DNA of 64,000 bases from Pycnopodia helianthoides (GCA_032158295.1 CM063244.1:27397848-27461847), one strand, 5' to 3'. Numbered from the stretch's first letter, positions 9,301-17,795 are shown. Notes: a model not told the origin generated them from the letters alone. Translations and numbers: made by a program.

Positions 9301-11969
9301 TTGTGTCTGCAGAAAGTCAAGGCTCTGCGGCTTTTTAGTTAACGTGACATGTGCTTTGGTTTAATCTTAAAATGCAAGTTCTGATTAATAATATTCCTGA
9401 TTTTGTCAGTTATATTATTGCAATAACTTAATGGGAAAGCATGGTGAGTGGCAATAGCATAGATATATATTTTAATTTACAGGATGAACTCGAACATGAA
9501 TGGTCACTGGTGATATAAATCTCCTCTTGAAAACTGTTTAGTTTTAAAACTGAAATGAAAGTTGTACCAAGCTTGAATTATGTATGCAGCATTCATTCTG
9601 AATAGAATGATCAAAGTGCAAGGGTAAGAATGCTCATAAATTGCAAGCACCTTTAAAACGTCTCCATCAGAGTTAGTTCCAATGATAGCTACAGTGTGGT
9701 TCATTTCAGTTGTTGTAATGATGGATGACATCAGAGTATCTGTCAATAAATCATAAATATCAAATTATTAAAAGCAATCTATTCAAATTCTTTGGAATCA
9801 CACTCTCTACATATCAATTTATGTGAAATATGAAATTAATTTGATAAATTTTTAGTACATAACTTTCAACGATTTTGAGCTAACAAGAAGTCATGTTGCA
9901 TACTTTTTGGCAGTGACAAAAGTTGTGCAATGTGTGCAATTTTTTCCCAACAGCAAAAAAAGGTATCGAATACCAACAATTCATTCACAAGTTCCTTTGT
10001 TTAATTCACCTGATAGTTCCAGCACAGCATTGGCTATTGTTACATCAATGCCCTTAGCATACTTGTATGTATTGATGTCCTCACTAAAAGGATTACACAG
10101 GAACTTTTCTGGACCAACCTAGCCAAAAAAAACGTATAGATATTTATCATTAATCCTAAGATTAAACTTGGTTCTTCTTAGTACACATAAAATCAACAAA
10201 TGGACATTTTGTACATAAGCTTATCACAAAAACATTGCTGTTTTGTTACTAAACATATTTGCGAAATAGCAGCAAAATTTTGGTTAGCTGTATAAGGCAT
10301 AATTGTTTTAATTATTTGCTTTAGAGACATCAAAAACTGCTTATTTCTTTTGTAAGTATTTTTTAATGCACGTTCCTTAAAGTTTATCGTTTTGTTTGTC
10401 TTGAATTTCGTTTTAAAACATTTTAATTAATTGTATTACCTTGAATGTCTCGAGAGCTAAATGCCTGATGGCAACAGTAATTTAATGCACTTTTAAGTTC
10501 CTGTCATCAGTTAGTGTCTCTTGCATTGCACTTTTCTTGTTTTGTATTTTGTTTTGTATGATGACAAACAAAATTAATGAAAATAATGACAAACACTACA
10601 CTGAACAATCCTGTCTGGTAAAAAGGCAATTACACAAGTTGTAAACTAAATTTAAAATCCTTTTTCTAGACTAACAAATATTTAGAATCTCAACAATCTT
10701 AATGTATACCTTCAAAGGAAGGACTTCTCAAGACTTCTGAAGGCATATAATATACCTCATCTTAAATAAGCACATAATTTGGGATTTAATTAAGCTAACC
10801 ATAGTACTCACTGGTAATGTATTACAGCTGGATCCATCCAAGTACTGCACTGAGTAGCCATCTCCATCTTGAATGCATCCCCTGACTGCTTCCTTGAAGG
10901 CATCTAAAATATCACTCATCTTATACACACACAATGCTGACTGATCAATAGGTACATCACTAGTCGCATTTTCATTCTTAGCAAACACAGCATACAACAC
11001 CATAATCTCAGCATTCAAACCTAATGATACAGCAAGATCCTGACCTGCAGGGCCAAAATGAGCAGCTTGTACTAAACTGTACACACTACCATCTAATCCT
11101 TGGCATTGTAGGGTGATTTCTGTGTAAGAGTCAAATGTTGGACTGGTCTGACAGACTCTGTTCATTTTAGAAACAATGACGCTGGAACTAAAATCGTCTT
11201 GTTGGGAAGTGATGAAGTATGTGAATCCATCAAATGAGAAACCAGCAACGTATGTAATTGGGAATGAATCCTTAGTATAAGGACCATCGAATGCAGTAAA
11301 TAAAGAAAACCCTGTTCCTGATGGGGATATCAACAACTTGTCCCCACTAAGGACTCTTCTGCCAACTGGTGGGATACCTCTATACACATCCTCATCAGCA
11401 TAAGTCACAGCTACATACAACCAGTCTCCTCCATCTGGCACTGGTCCAGTTGGTCCATCAGTTCCTGGTGCAATCAAACCAACAGTGGACAGAGCTCCAA
11501 AACCAGCAACATGAAGCACTGGACGAAACAACACATCAGTCAAATCATCTGGATTCCTGAACTGACACTTTCCTTCATTCTCACTTCCACATGTAATCAA
11601 CCGATTCTGATGATCTAATATCAAGATTTTATTGTAGTTGGTGAAAATATCACATCTATTACTTCCTAGTTCTTGACATGTACTAACATTCTGCAGCAGA
11701 TTCAATGAACTATCCAGTCTGTATAAGTAGTTGACAGCTCCAACATATACAGCTCCATCAGGGCCAGATAGAGTGAAATGATTGAATTTAGCATTGTGGT
11801 TACCAGATGGATCATTGGGAGGTCTAGGAGGATGAGGATTACTGAATGAAGCAATGTGATAAGATGACAGATCTCCTTGCCATTCAGCTAATACAACACT
11901 ACTTAATAATCCCAGCGGGATCAAACATAAAGCCAACAAGATGGTTATGTGGCTCCTCTGGGCCTCCAT
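153..11969 (-). CDS. Plexin receptor gene A, 5' part (spliced, 14 coding exons in window, 3' end off left edge)
   Basis: Plexins are single-pass cell-surface receptors for semaphorins. Coding exons in transcript order: 11969-10812, 10118-10010, 9739-9651, 8071-7943, 7411-7305, 6238-6106, 4753-4600, 4056-3957, 3281-3164, 2935-2801, 2442-2347, 1806-1698, 1437-1256, 307-153. Every junction has an AG acceptor and GT donor, and the phases add up to one open frame of 2774 nt (about 924 residues). Order of domains: signal peptide, sema propeller (exons 1-4), PSI1 (exons 5-6), linker/IPT-like region (6-8), PSI2 (9), linker (10-12), PSI3 (13), first IPT with the motif LTGPVEGNT (14). This is the order of plexin ectodomains. 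Remaining IPTs, membrane segment and cytoplasmic GAP would lie left of base 1. I cannot assign the A, B, C or D class. Introns at 3282-3956 and 10119-10811 hold nothing I recognise. Confidence 0.93.
966..1033 (-). repeat. tRNA-derived SINE head (minus strand)
   Basis: On the minus strand it reads like a tRNA, with an A-box-like TAGCTCAGTTGG and a B-box-like GGTTCAAATCC. It faces a related plus-strand copy 90 bp away. It has no proper acceptor stem and sits in an intron, so I call it a SINE and not a tRNA gene. Confidence 0.7.
1071..1198 (+). repeat. tRNA-derived SINE (plus strand)
   Basis: The 5' flank (GACTGGCACCC...ATATTGACAAAATAGGGA) and the tRNA-like part (TAGCTCAGTTGG, GGTTCAAATCC) are shared with copies at 9135-9239 and, on the minus strand, 60735-60885. 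The fixed association of flank and tRNA-like body shows a dispersed element. Confidence 0.72.
1256..1437 (-). CDS. Plexin A exon 13: PSI3
   Basis: 182 nt, phase 1 to 0. It encodes LYKCGVLKPDCSRCVTARP, ECVWC, CELRESC and CPDPILEE: the third plexin PSI domain and its transition to the first IPT domain. Highly recognisable. Confidence 0.93.
1698..1806 (-). CDS. Plexin A exon 12
   Basis: 109 nt, phase 0 to 1. It encodes YSYTSTDEAELIVKLTIEW and TDTTSNRHILDDLFNFN, corresponding to the LxVxW(N/T) strand before PSI3 in plexins. Confidence 0.87.
1950..2030. repeat. Poly-G/poly-C palindrome in plexin A intron
   Basis: G runs, AAAAAAAATAACTGGG, a central GGCCCC and then the reverse complement form an almost perfect palindrome. 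A further poly-C stretch follows at 2250-2300. Such sequence is prone to assembly and sequencing error, so run lengths should not be trusted. Confidence 0.7.
2347..2442 (-). CDS. Plexin A exon 11
   Basis: 96 nt, phase 0 at both ends, acceptor CTCTCAG and donor GTAAGT. It encodes TTSFECSFDIEGISQSTSAQ and RNADTIVCDMKA, the small beta-rich segment between PSI2 and PSI3. Confidence 0.85.
2801..2935 (-). CDS. Plexin A exon 10
   Basis: 135 nt, phase 0 at both ends. It encodes NPALSSPKGPSSCPQLLAQ and onward to MTTNLPDKTQ, the Pro/Ser-rich linker after PSI2. Confidence 0.85.
3164..3281 (-). CDS. Plexin A exon 9: PSI2
   Basis: 118 nt, phase 2 to 0. It encodes SCVSCVGSRWACDWCVFENR and CTHVSSTCTGANEIIITGEN: a PSI domain with the CxxC and CxWC cysteine pattern. 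The donor GTGAGA after 3164 gives the phase needed by the next exon, whereas the GTAAAT 21 nt further on does not. Confidence 0.88.
3957..4056 (-). CDS. Plexin A exon 8
   Basis: 100 nt, phase 1 to 2. It encodes DDAVTVTLSIHSSETSVNF and VDTSFYFYECSTHTS, ending at the first cysteine of PSI2. It is almost identical to gene B exon 8. Confidence 0.9.
4250..4560. repeat. Dispersed ~300-bp repeat (family R), intron copy in gene A
   Basis: It contains GTTTACATGTCCAGGTATT...TTTATAATT...CCAATGACAATTGACA...ACACAAAA(A/G)GATGCTGG...GCGGCATGGT...TATGAGCTGACCAGTG. Related copies occur at 14180-14490, 15110-15430, 43460-43740 and 52300-52610. Confidence 0.65.
4600..4753 (-). CDS. Plexin A exon 7 (linker between PSI1 and PSI2)
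   Basis: 154 nt, phase 0 to 1. It encodes VTVSVEQLPDLLTSM...CWFGSYVSQATKTNEDLRC, with a C-terminal RCVSPP motif matching the RC-x-SP segment in this plexin region. Confidence 0.9.
5268..5413. repeat. MITE copy 1 (terminal inverted repeats, TAACATGGTTTG type)
   Basis: About 146 bp with inverted ends of the type CATGGTTTGTTTTGGGTGGA / TCCATTCAAAACAAACCGTG and a conserved inner GGAACTAGTTTGTCAACTTC. Relatives lie at 5771-5928 and 44395-44550. Confidence 0.65.
5412..5764. repeat. Second MITE type with TTTTACTATACCTCATAC ends
   Basis: Ends TTACTATACCTCATACATAT and its inverse bound about 350 bp. The centre (5545-5590) is a hairpin with 21-nt arms (20/21 paired) and a 4-nt loop built on CCCGGG. 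A related element is at 44555-44878. Confidence 0.6.
5771..5928. repeat. MITE copy 2 (TAACATGGTTTG type)
   Basis: 158 bp with inverted ends and an internal inverted pair GGAAGTTGACAAACTAGTT / AATAGTTTGTCAACTTCC. The same family as 5268-5413. Confidence 0.65.
5941..6059. repeat. Short TTTTACTATA-type inverted-repeat element
   Basis: Starts TTTTACTATATACTTTATAC and ends GTATGAGGTATAGTAAAA. A shortened relative of 5412-5764 and 44555-44878, ending just before exon 6. Confidence 0.55.
6106..6238 (-). CDS. Plexin A exon 6: second half of PSI1 and linker
   Basis: 133 nt. It completes the split codon of exon 5 and encodes CTLYSECNMPDVSTRWLAY then NTAQCIEITNVTPYDNLP, the rest of PSI1 and the start of the following linker. 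The donor is GTAAGAG. Confidence 0.9.
6437..6475 (-). pseudogene. Relic of a further PSI1 exon copy (5' edge only)
   Basis: The minus strand shows the spacer-like TTGTATCTTGTCTAATTAG followed by CATGTGTGTTTGAAT, a decayed start of the PSI exon (compare AAGATGCATGTTGAGAAT). Gene B has the same relic at 45258-45303. It implies that the exon array was once longer. Confidence 0.45.
6902..7277 (-). repeat. Tandem duplicates of the PSI1 exon (copies 2, 3 and 4)
   Basis: Three extra copies of the 107-nt PSI1 exon follow copy 1 with an exact period of 134 bp: copy 2 at 7277-7171, copy 3 at 7143-7037, copy 4 at 7009-6902. Only 27 nt separate successive copies. Copies 2 and 3 are open and encode MHVENCGQYTTCKTCIG then TDAGRDGDPYCGWCTLQR, differing from copy 1 at three residues (R2H, E13K and G20A). 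Copy 2 has a GTAAGT donor, copy 3 has GCAAGT. Copy 4 has lost one nucleotide in CGWC and has a changed start, so it is frameshifted. Because the exon is not a multiple of three and the spacers are too short to splice, only one copy could be used per mRNA. Confidence 0.85.
7305..7411 (-). CDS. Plexin A exon 5: first half of PSI1, copy 1
   Basis: 107 nt, phase 0 in, phase 2 out, with acceptor CTGAAG and donor GTAAGT. It encodes MRVENCGQYTTCETCIG then TDGGRDGDPYCGWCTLQR, the canonical PSI pattern C-x5-C-x2-C...CGWC. This copy keeps the intron-side acceptor seen in gene B, so it is the ancestral member of the array at 6902-7411. Confidence 0.88.
7604..7990 (-). repeat. 54-58-bp minisatellite made of exon-4 3' ends with 5' splice sites
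   Basis: About seven units. In gene orientation each consists of AAGATTAATGATTCAACAAG, AGAGATGTACATACTCACTG and AACAAAAGGTACAATAAC, that is the last ~45 nt of exon 4 plus its donor. Junction-like AAAG/GT points lie at 7943 (the real one), 7885, 7774, 7720 and 7662. A unit near 7829 has GATAC instead of GTAC, and the last near 7606 reads AAAAAGTAC. The unit carries TAA in the exon frame, so use of any downstream donor would truncate the protein. Gene B has a single copy. Confidence 0.85.
7943..8071 (-). CDS. Plexin A exon 4 (end of sema domain)
   Basis: 129 nt, 43 codons, phase 0 at both ends. It encodes the last blade, ending TTREMYILAEQK, which corresponds to the LYVMTE-type end of plexin sema domains just before PSI1. 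The donor is AAAG/GTACAATAAC. The last ~45 nt and the donor are repeated in tandem in the downstream intron. Confidence 0.9.
8500..8870. repeat. Intronic repeat block with CACACACA cores
   Basis: Three related segments (around 8505-8550, 8680-8730, 8826-8860) share CCTACCCACACACACA...GTGTGTAA and GGTCCCTGGTTTGAATGT. Apparent ORFs here are by-products of the repeat. Confidence 0.5.
8872..8908. repeat. Hairpin with 15-nt arms in plexin A intron
   Basis: TTATGCCCCTTCGGC, a 7-nt loop, then GCCGGAGGGGCATAA; 14 of 15 pairs match. Probably part of a small inverted-repeat element. Confidence 0.6.
9135..9239 (+). repeat. tRNA-derived SINE copy
   Basis: Same leader (GGCACCCCTGAACAAAGATA) and tRNA-like body (TAGCTCAGTTGG, GGTTCAAGTCC) as the element at 1071-1198. 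Confidence 0.7.
9651..9739 (-). CDS. Plexin A exon 3 (sema domain)
   Basis: 89 nt, phase 1 to phase 0, acceptor ACAG and donor GTGCTT. It encodes DTLMSSIITTTEMNHTVAI followed by IGTNSDGDVLK, a sema propeller strand nearly identical to gene B at 46680-46768. Confidence 0.9.
10010..10118 (-). CDS. Plexin A exon 2 (sema domain)
   Basis: 109 nt, phase 0 in and phase 1 out, with acceptor CTAG and donor GTGAAT. It encodes VGPEKFLCNP...YKYAKGIDVTIANAVLELS, part of the C-terminal half of the sema propeller. Its middle third differs strongly from gene B. Confidence 0.9.
10812..11969 (-). CDS. Plexin A exon 1: signal peptide and most of the sema domain
   Basis: The start is the ATG at 11969 (MEAQRSH), which leads into a hydrophobic signal peptide ending near LLSSVVLAEW. 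The frame stays open upstream to 12110, but a pyrimidine-rich tract and AG at 12035 indicate that the exon begins at 12034, so the upstream reading is intronic and 12034-11970 is 5' UTR. The exon encodes about 386 residues, including CQELGSNRCD, GAVYVGAVNYLYRLD and GSENEGKCQF, typical of the plexin sema propeller. The donor GTGAGT follows 10812. A single exon for most of the sema domain matches plexin gene structure. Confidence 0.94.
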
Positions 11970-12034
11970 ATTCAGCTGAAATGAGAATCTTCCTAAACTA
12001 GGGTGGAAAAGCTGAATCCTCTGTAGCTCCCTTG
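11970..12034 (-). promoter_or_regulatory. 5' UTR of plexin A with upstream splice acceptor
   Basis: A CT-rich tract at 12041-12066 (minus strand) followed by AG at 12036-12035 looks like a 3' splice site, so a non-coding first exon should exist further right. I could not identify that exon or a promoter. Gene B has the same arrangement (acceptor before 49829). Confidence 0.55.
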
Positions 12035-15000
12035 CTGTATCGATCAAAAAGAAAAGAAAAAAATATTTAGGCCTAAAAAGAAAGAAAAACATGTGATATG
12101 AACAATTCATCGAGTTTAACGAAGTGACAAATGAGTCAAAAATCTAAAGAAATTGCAAATTGCTTAGTTTTTTTTAATTATTGATAAATGCTGTTAACAT
12201 TTTCACAAGTTTCAGGATCTAATATGTAGTAGTTTTGTAATTATATTATACTGACTAGGTTAACTGATTATTCCATTATTTTCCATTTTTTGTTTTTAAA
12301 AAGTGACAAATCAAATTTCACTACTAAAATCCATTTAAAAATAGCGTGGGCATGGTGCCAAAGTAGGAGTGATTTGACTTTGGGGTTTACATGGAGTGAA
12401 AAAACACAGTTTATATGAAGTGACAAACCTAAACACAGCACTCGCAGACAATAATGTTCTTTGTCTATACGAAGTGACAAATGTGTTTAGAAATTAATTA
12501 CTGATCAAAACATCCGAAAGATTGAAACAATACAAACAGTTCTGCTTTATTTTGTCAGTAAACTTTAAAAGAAAAACAAGTAATTGGTGTACGACACAAT
12601 AGTTTTAATAAATGTTCAGCTTCAAACGAGATTTTCTAAAAACATGTATTTTTTGCTGTTGGGCTTAATTGTTGCATCATCAAAATTTATCATTTTATAA
12701 TTGCTGCAGTACACACCGCTAAAACATAGGATTCGAACTGCCCCAAGCTACCAGGCAATCTTAGTGGTCTAGTTGGTGAGACATTTACTCTAGAATGGCT
12801 AAGGAGTGGGTTAGAATCCCTCTCGAGTAGCATGCCCGTGGATTTTGTTCACAGAACTCAGAAAAGTACTGAGTATACAGTGCTTTACATACATCGGTGT
12901 TAGGGTAAAAATTCAGATAATATCATTAAAATGTTGACAAATTCTTTGAGTGTGTTTTGCTCTTGTCCTTCCTTGAAAACAATGTACACACAATTGTGAA
13001 CATAGTTTGGAATTCAGTTCACTTTTCATTGTGCTATTATATACTTTTCATGTTTAAGTCAATAAGAGCAATTTGTCTTCATATAATCACAGAGCTACAA
13101 TTCATTATTGTGAAATATAAGGCATGCATTACAAGGTACACAAGAGAAACACCGGAAGCAGATTGGCAACTTAACTTGTAGTCCTAAAGACCTACACAGA
13201 ATTCCTGTCTAGTTTACACTTGCCTCAGTTGAAGTGTTGACTTAACCCACTCCATACACTTATGCATGCTCCATGCAGTAGTTTTGATCAGATCCGTAAC
13301 AATGAATGAACGACTCACACAATAGCCATCCGGTAGTAATATATATTCCTTCCTATTCACTCAAAAAGGAACTAAACCTAGGCAAGCCTACTAGAGGAAC
13401 TACCACTAAATCTGTATCAAAATGCCTTTTGTGAAAGCATAACCCTGCTGCCCTAAAGGACTTGCTGCCTCAAGTTCAATGATCACATTTGATTTGCATG
13501 TGGAAACCAAACATGAATAAAGATTCATTCACAGCCATGGCATGGTTATGGCTGTGAATATCTCCTTTATCACAGTTGTGCAGCACCTTATAAACCATTA
13601 GAAGGTGTCACATAAATGGGTCTCTTAACTCAAAAAAATAGCTCTGCTTATTTTGTTGAAAAGCAAACTAATGAGCGCTTTGGTATGCCCCTATGGGTGT
13701 GATAAAGCGCGATATAAGATCCCATAATTTTTATTATTATGTTATCGTAAAAAAGAGCAACAAAATTAATAAAATATCCAGTGTTAGTTCCTAGTATCTT
13801 TTGAAGGTACCATTCACATTGCACTTTCTTTTAACAATTCCCTGCCTTGATTTTTAACATTTTGATCTTCTCATTACTCATCATCATTAGAGCAACAAGC
13901 TGCCAAGGTTTCACCTCACTCCTCTAAACAGTGTTATAACATTCATTATGGAGAAGAAATCAACAGTTTTCTGGCATCAACTTTTTTTATTCAACAATTT
14001 ATTTCTTATTAAAGACAATTGAAAGTTAGAGAAATTATCTGTCCACATTCATAGTGAACTGTTGGACAAAGTGTTGAAAGCATTAAGCCTGCAGTGAAGG
14101 ACCTGTTTGGTTCCAACACCCTGCAGTACGTTGTCAACACGCTGGCAAGGTTTTATTTCATAGGCTAATACTAATAGGCCTAGAGTTTGTTCTGATTTTT
14201 CAACAATTTGTTTATTTAAGTCTTGTTCACATCCAGGTAATGCCTGGGTTAATTTAAGCTTATTTCTTTGCTTATTTAATCAAGTTTATAATTTGGTTTC
14301 AACTTGACATTGACAATTGACATACTGATTTTGTACACAAAGGATACTGATAGAGTTTTGTCCTGCACCCCCCCCCCCACCCCACCTCCTAACTAAATCA
14401 CTTACCCCTGTAGATTGAAACCCCCTCTAGGACATGTGGCACGGTACAGCTTAGGATATGAGCTGACCAGAGTGTGTACGATGTGGTTAAAGGCCCTGTA
14501 CACTATTGGTAAGATCGAAAAACACAAATGTTTACAGATACATAACTTACATGATTTAAAGTAAGTAATGGTAGAAAAGGTTCCTTAAAATATTTCTGCC
14601 TAAACTGCTATTGTTTCTGAGAAATGAGTAAAACAATAGTTTTTATCAAGTGTGATAAAAACTTGATGTTTGAAAAAACAGAAAACACATGAGGTTTCTT
14701 TCCAGTAATTTCTCGTGACCTCGATGACCAATTGAGCTCGAACTTTCACAAGTTTGTTTGTTCATGCATAGGTTGAATCACACAAAATTTGAGCCAAAAG
14801 TGTACTTAATACCTTTAACAATTCCCTTGCATTGATTTATAACATTGTTGACCTTCTCATTATACTCAACATCATTAGAGCAACAAGCTGTCAAGGTTGC
14901 ACCTCACTCCGCTAAACAGTGAAAGTGTTATCATATTAATTATGGAAAAGAAATCAACAGTTTTGTGGCATTAACTTTTTCTATTGGACAATTTTTTTAA

Positions 15001-15437
15001 GGAAAATTGAAAGTGAAAGAAATTATCTGTTCATATTCCTATTGAACTGTGGGCCAAAGCGTTTGGTTCCAACAACCTGTGGTACATTATCAGCACACGT
15101 TGATTTTGTTTTGACTTTTATCAACAATTTTTGTATCCAAGTGTTGTTCACATGTCCAGGTATTGCCTGGCTTAATTTAAGCTAATTTTTTTGCTTAATC
15201 AATCAAGTTTATAAATTGATTTATCTACCATTGACAATTGACATACCGATTTTGTACACAAAGGATGCTGGAAGAGTTTGGTCCTGCCACCCCCCCTTCC
15301 TATATCTGACCCCTGTATATTGACAACCCCCTCCCTCTCTAGGATGTGTGGCATGGTACAGCTTAGGATATCATGGCATATGAGCTGACCAATGAGTACG
15401 ATGTGGTAAGACAAGGGGAATATTCATACATGTCAGC
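12035..15437. other. Upstream region of plexin A, duplicated upstream of plexin B
   Basis: This stretch matches 49830-52620 closely, apart from an extra tandem copy here: 13828-14490 and 14812-15430 are two copies of one segment, of which the B side has one (51990-52610). The matching ends near 15437. A tRNA-like SINE fragment sits at 12755-12830 and a GCGCTTTGG...GATAAAGCGC tail at 13670-13740. I see no coding exon. Confidence 0.7.
14490..14812. repeat. Interspersed repeat (ACTATTGGTAAGATCGAAAA type)
   Basis: About 320 bp, running from TACACTATTGGTAAGATCG through TCTCGTGACCTCGATGACC to ACTTAATACCTTTAACA. Copies or relatives: 51652-51995 and, more diverged, 46853-47225 (shares TTGATGACCAATTGAGC) and part of 29330-29560. 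No coding potential. Confidence 0.6.
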
Positions 15438-15518
15438 ATGTGCTTACAACGGTCCCCACTGTATGATAGACCCAGTAACTGGGGCGCTGTATTCCTTTTT
15501 CGAAATTTTGACATTATC

Positions 15519-15618
15519 NNNNNNNNNNNNNNNNNNNNNNNNNNNNNNNNNNNNNNNNNNNNNNNNNNNNNNNNNNNNNNNNNNNNNNNNNNNNNNNNNN
15601 NNNNNNNNNNNNNNNNNN
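15519..15618. other. Assembly gap (100 N)
   Basis: One hundred N bases. It abuts the TraB exon at 15619, so the exon's true start and any earlier TraB exons may be hidden here. Confidence 1.
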
Positions 15619-15787
15619 TAACCCCATACTGCCAGACACTGTTAGCGTGCTGGAAGTAGAGGGTGGTGGGAAGGTGTATTTGGGAGGCACGGCACACTTC
15701 AGTGAGAATAGCCAAGAAGATGTTGCTGAGGTAATGGCCTTGTCTACATTTACAAAAATTTATTCATATTTTGTATTAGAGGTACAT

Positions 15788-16398
15788 GTATTATACAGGA
15801 TTGGTAAGGTTAAATAACATTGTTTAACAGCTTACTGATTATGAAGTTCATACTACATGTACATGCGGAACCTTTTTTTCTGGTGAAATGTTTCCCTCTG
15901 AAATAAAGTCATATGAATAGGTTGCAATATGACGTAAATTGGCCATCTTTACGGGCAATTTGGAACACACAGTCATGCGTTTCGCGTAAGAACACCGTGC
16001 AGCACGTGCACAAAACTCATTCCAGGATTGGTAAGCCAGAACATTGCAGCTGCGTTAATACTTGGAGCTCTTGACACGCCTGCAAGCCAAAATGCAATTT
16101 GCCTGTCTATTGGAAACTTTCTATTCAAGAAAACTGTATCTAAAAAAACCTTTAAAAAACGCATTTTGATCAGCTGAATTCGGTTGTTACAACAAAAATT
16201 AAGGACAATGTGTTTACATTCTGAAAATTGTGCATGGTGTTTTACTACTTTCTCCTGACTCACAGAAGGGATTAAGCCCAAATTTGCATACTGTAGGTAA
16301 AAGTATTTGTTATTTCATGTACATGTGTATGGTTGATCACGCAAAACATGAACACTGTCTGGGACCATTTTATCAGCTCTACCAATCCTGTATAATAC
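15788..16398. repeat. Non-autonomous DNA element with ~19-bp inverted ends
   Basis: Left end GTATTATACAGGATTGGTA and right end TACCAATCCTGTATAATAC are exact reverse complements about 600 bp apart. No transposase ORF inside. It lies in the TraB intron. Confidence 0.65.
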
Positions 16399-16984
16399 TT
16401 TATTAAACTCACAAGTGACAATTCATGCATCTGACTCTAGATATTAGACAGAGATACAAATATTGGATGCAAACACTGGATGAGTGAATTGTCAAATCTG
16501 GACTTAGATTCCATTTCATGAGGCAAAGCCAAGTGTCATGGAAAAGCCAGGGAGGATGGGGGTGGGGGTTTAGGGGGCCACAGCATACACGCCACATTTT
16601 TCCAGATTCTATGATTGTGATAACAAATTTATCTTCAAGTAAGCTTGACGCGCAGCTTAAAATAGCGCAATACGCAGAATTTGAACAGCGCGATAGAACA
16701 GGGTGTGATATGGACTGTGCAAGTTAGGTTAAAATCAAACTCTTGTTGCTATGGATTGGTTTGCTTGAAGATAATAGATTGAACATGATACTGTTGCCTT
16801 GAATACAGTTTTAGAAGAATGATTTCTACATACATGTATCATGTACTAATTAGGGAAAGCGTTGATAGTGTAAAAGACGATCCCAGTTTGCTCAAACTAC
16901 TGCTTTAAATGATCTATTAGGGGCCTAGCTAAGATCTGGGTCAATTTACATGGTGCTGTTTCCCACAAAATTCTGCGCTTATGG

Positions 16985-17795
16985 TCCTTTTTATAAAGCA
17001 TGGATTCTAATCTAAGGGTCTTACTACTTATCGCACACATCTCCATAGTCCACGACAACATCACCCCTTCGAAGACGATTAGAGATCTTGGAGTCACCCT
17101 CGATCACCAATTAACCCTAAAACAACACATCAAGAGCACATGTCGTTCGGCTGCCTTTGGAATCCACAAGATTGGAAAGCTGAGACGCTATTTAGACCAA
17201 AGTACCACTGAACGTCTGGTTCATGCATTCACTACTTCTCACCTTGACTACTGTAACAGTCTTTACATCAACCTTCCTCAATCCCACATTGCTCCCCTCC
17301 AACAAATACAGAACTCAGCAGCCCGTCTAGTTTCTCGCACAAAGAAATCAGATCATATCACCCCCGCTTGTGCTCCTTACACTGGCTCCCTATATCTCAA
17401 AGGATCCAATTTAAAGTTCTTACTCTTGCTTACGAAGCTAAATATGGCCTAGCTCCTAAATATATCTCAGAATTACTTATTCCCAAAAAGCAACAATTGT
17501 CTCGTGTTCTTCGATCATCGTCTACCGCACACCTAGAATTCAACACTGGTCATATCCCCCGCACTCGCTACGGAAAACGCGCCTTCTCAACTGCCGCACC
17601 AACTCGTTAGCGAAAATCTAAACTGGAACAACCTTCCCGTCCACATCCGTTCCTCCACTACACTGGACTCATTTAAGACTGAACTCAAAACCCACTTATT
17701 TAGATCAATCTAAGCATGTTTACAGTTTAAGCTCTATACCATCTCACCCATCAGCGCTTAGAAACCCTGTATTAGGCGCTTTATAAATGCAAGTA
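16985..17795 (+). mobile_element. 5'-truncated L2/CR1-type LINE (C-terminal RT fragment)
   Basis: It encodes the region after the RT catalytic core: IRDLGVTLDHQLTLKQHI, LDYCNSLYINLP, QNSAARLVSRTKKSDHITP, then in another frame LHWLPISQRIQFKVLTLAY. A frameshift near 17370 and a further break near 17608 inactivate it. The 3' end, with LPVHIRSSTTLDSFKTELK, HLFRSI* and a CGCTTTATAAATGCAAGTAT tail, is typical of L2-like LINEs. Confidence 0.85.

Noticed and set aside
11970..12110. N-terminal extension of plexin A from the ATG at 12110
   Set aside because: It is Phe-rich because it translates a polypyrimidine tract; a clear AG acceptor lies inside, and the ATG at 11969 starts a proper signal peptide.
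15366..15518. ORF running into the gap at 15519
   Set aside because: Mostly family R repeat sequence, and the remainder is too short to judge. It might be an earlier TraB exon, but there is no support.
17000..17610. Independent host gene
   Set aside because: The sequence is a LINE RT C-terminal region with frameshifts and a LINE-type tail.
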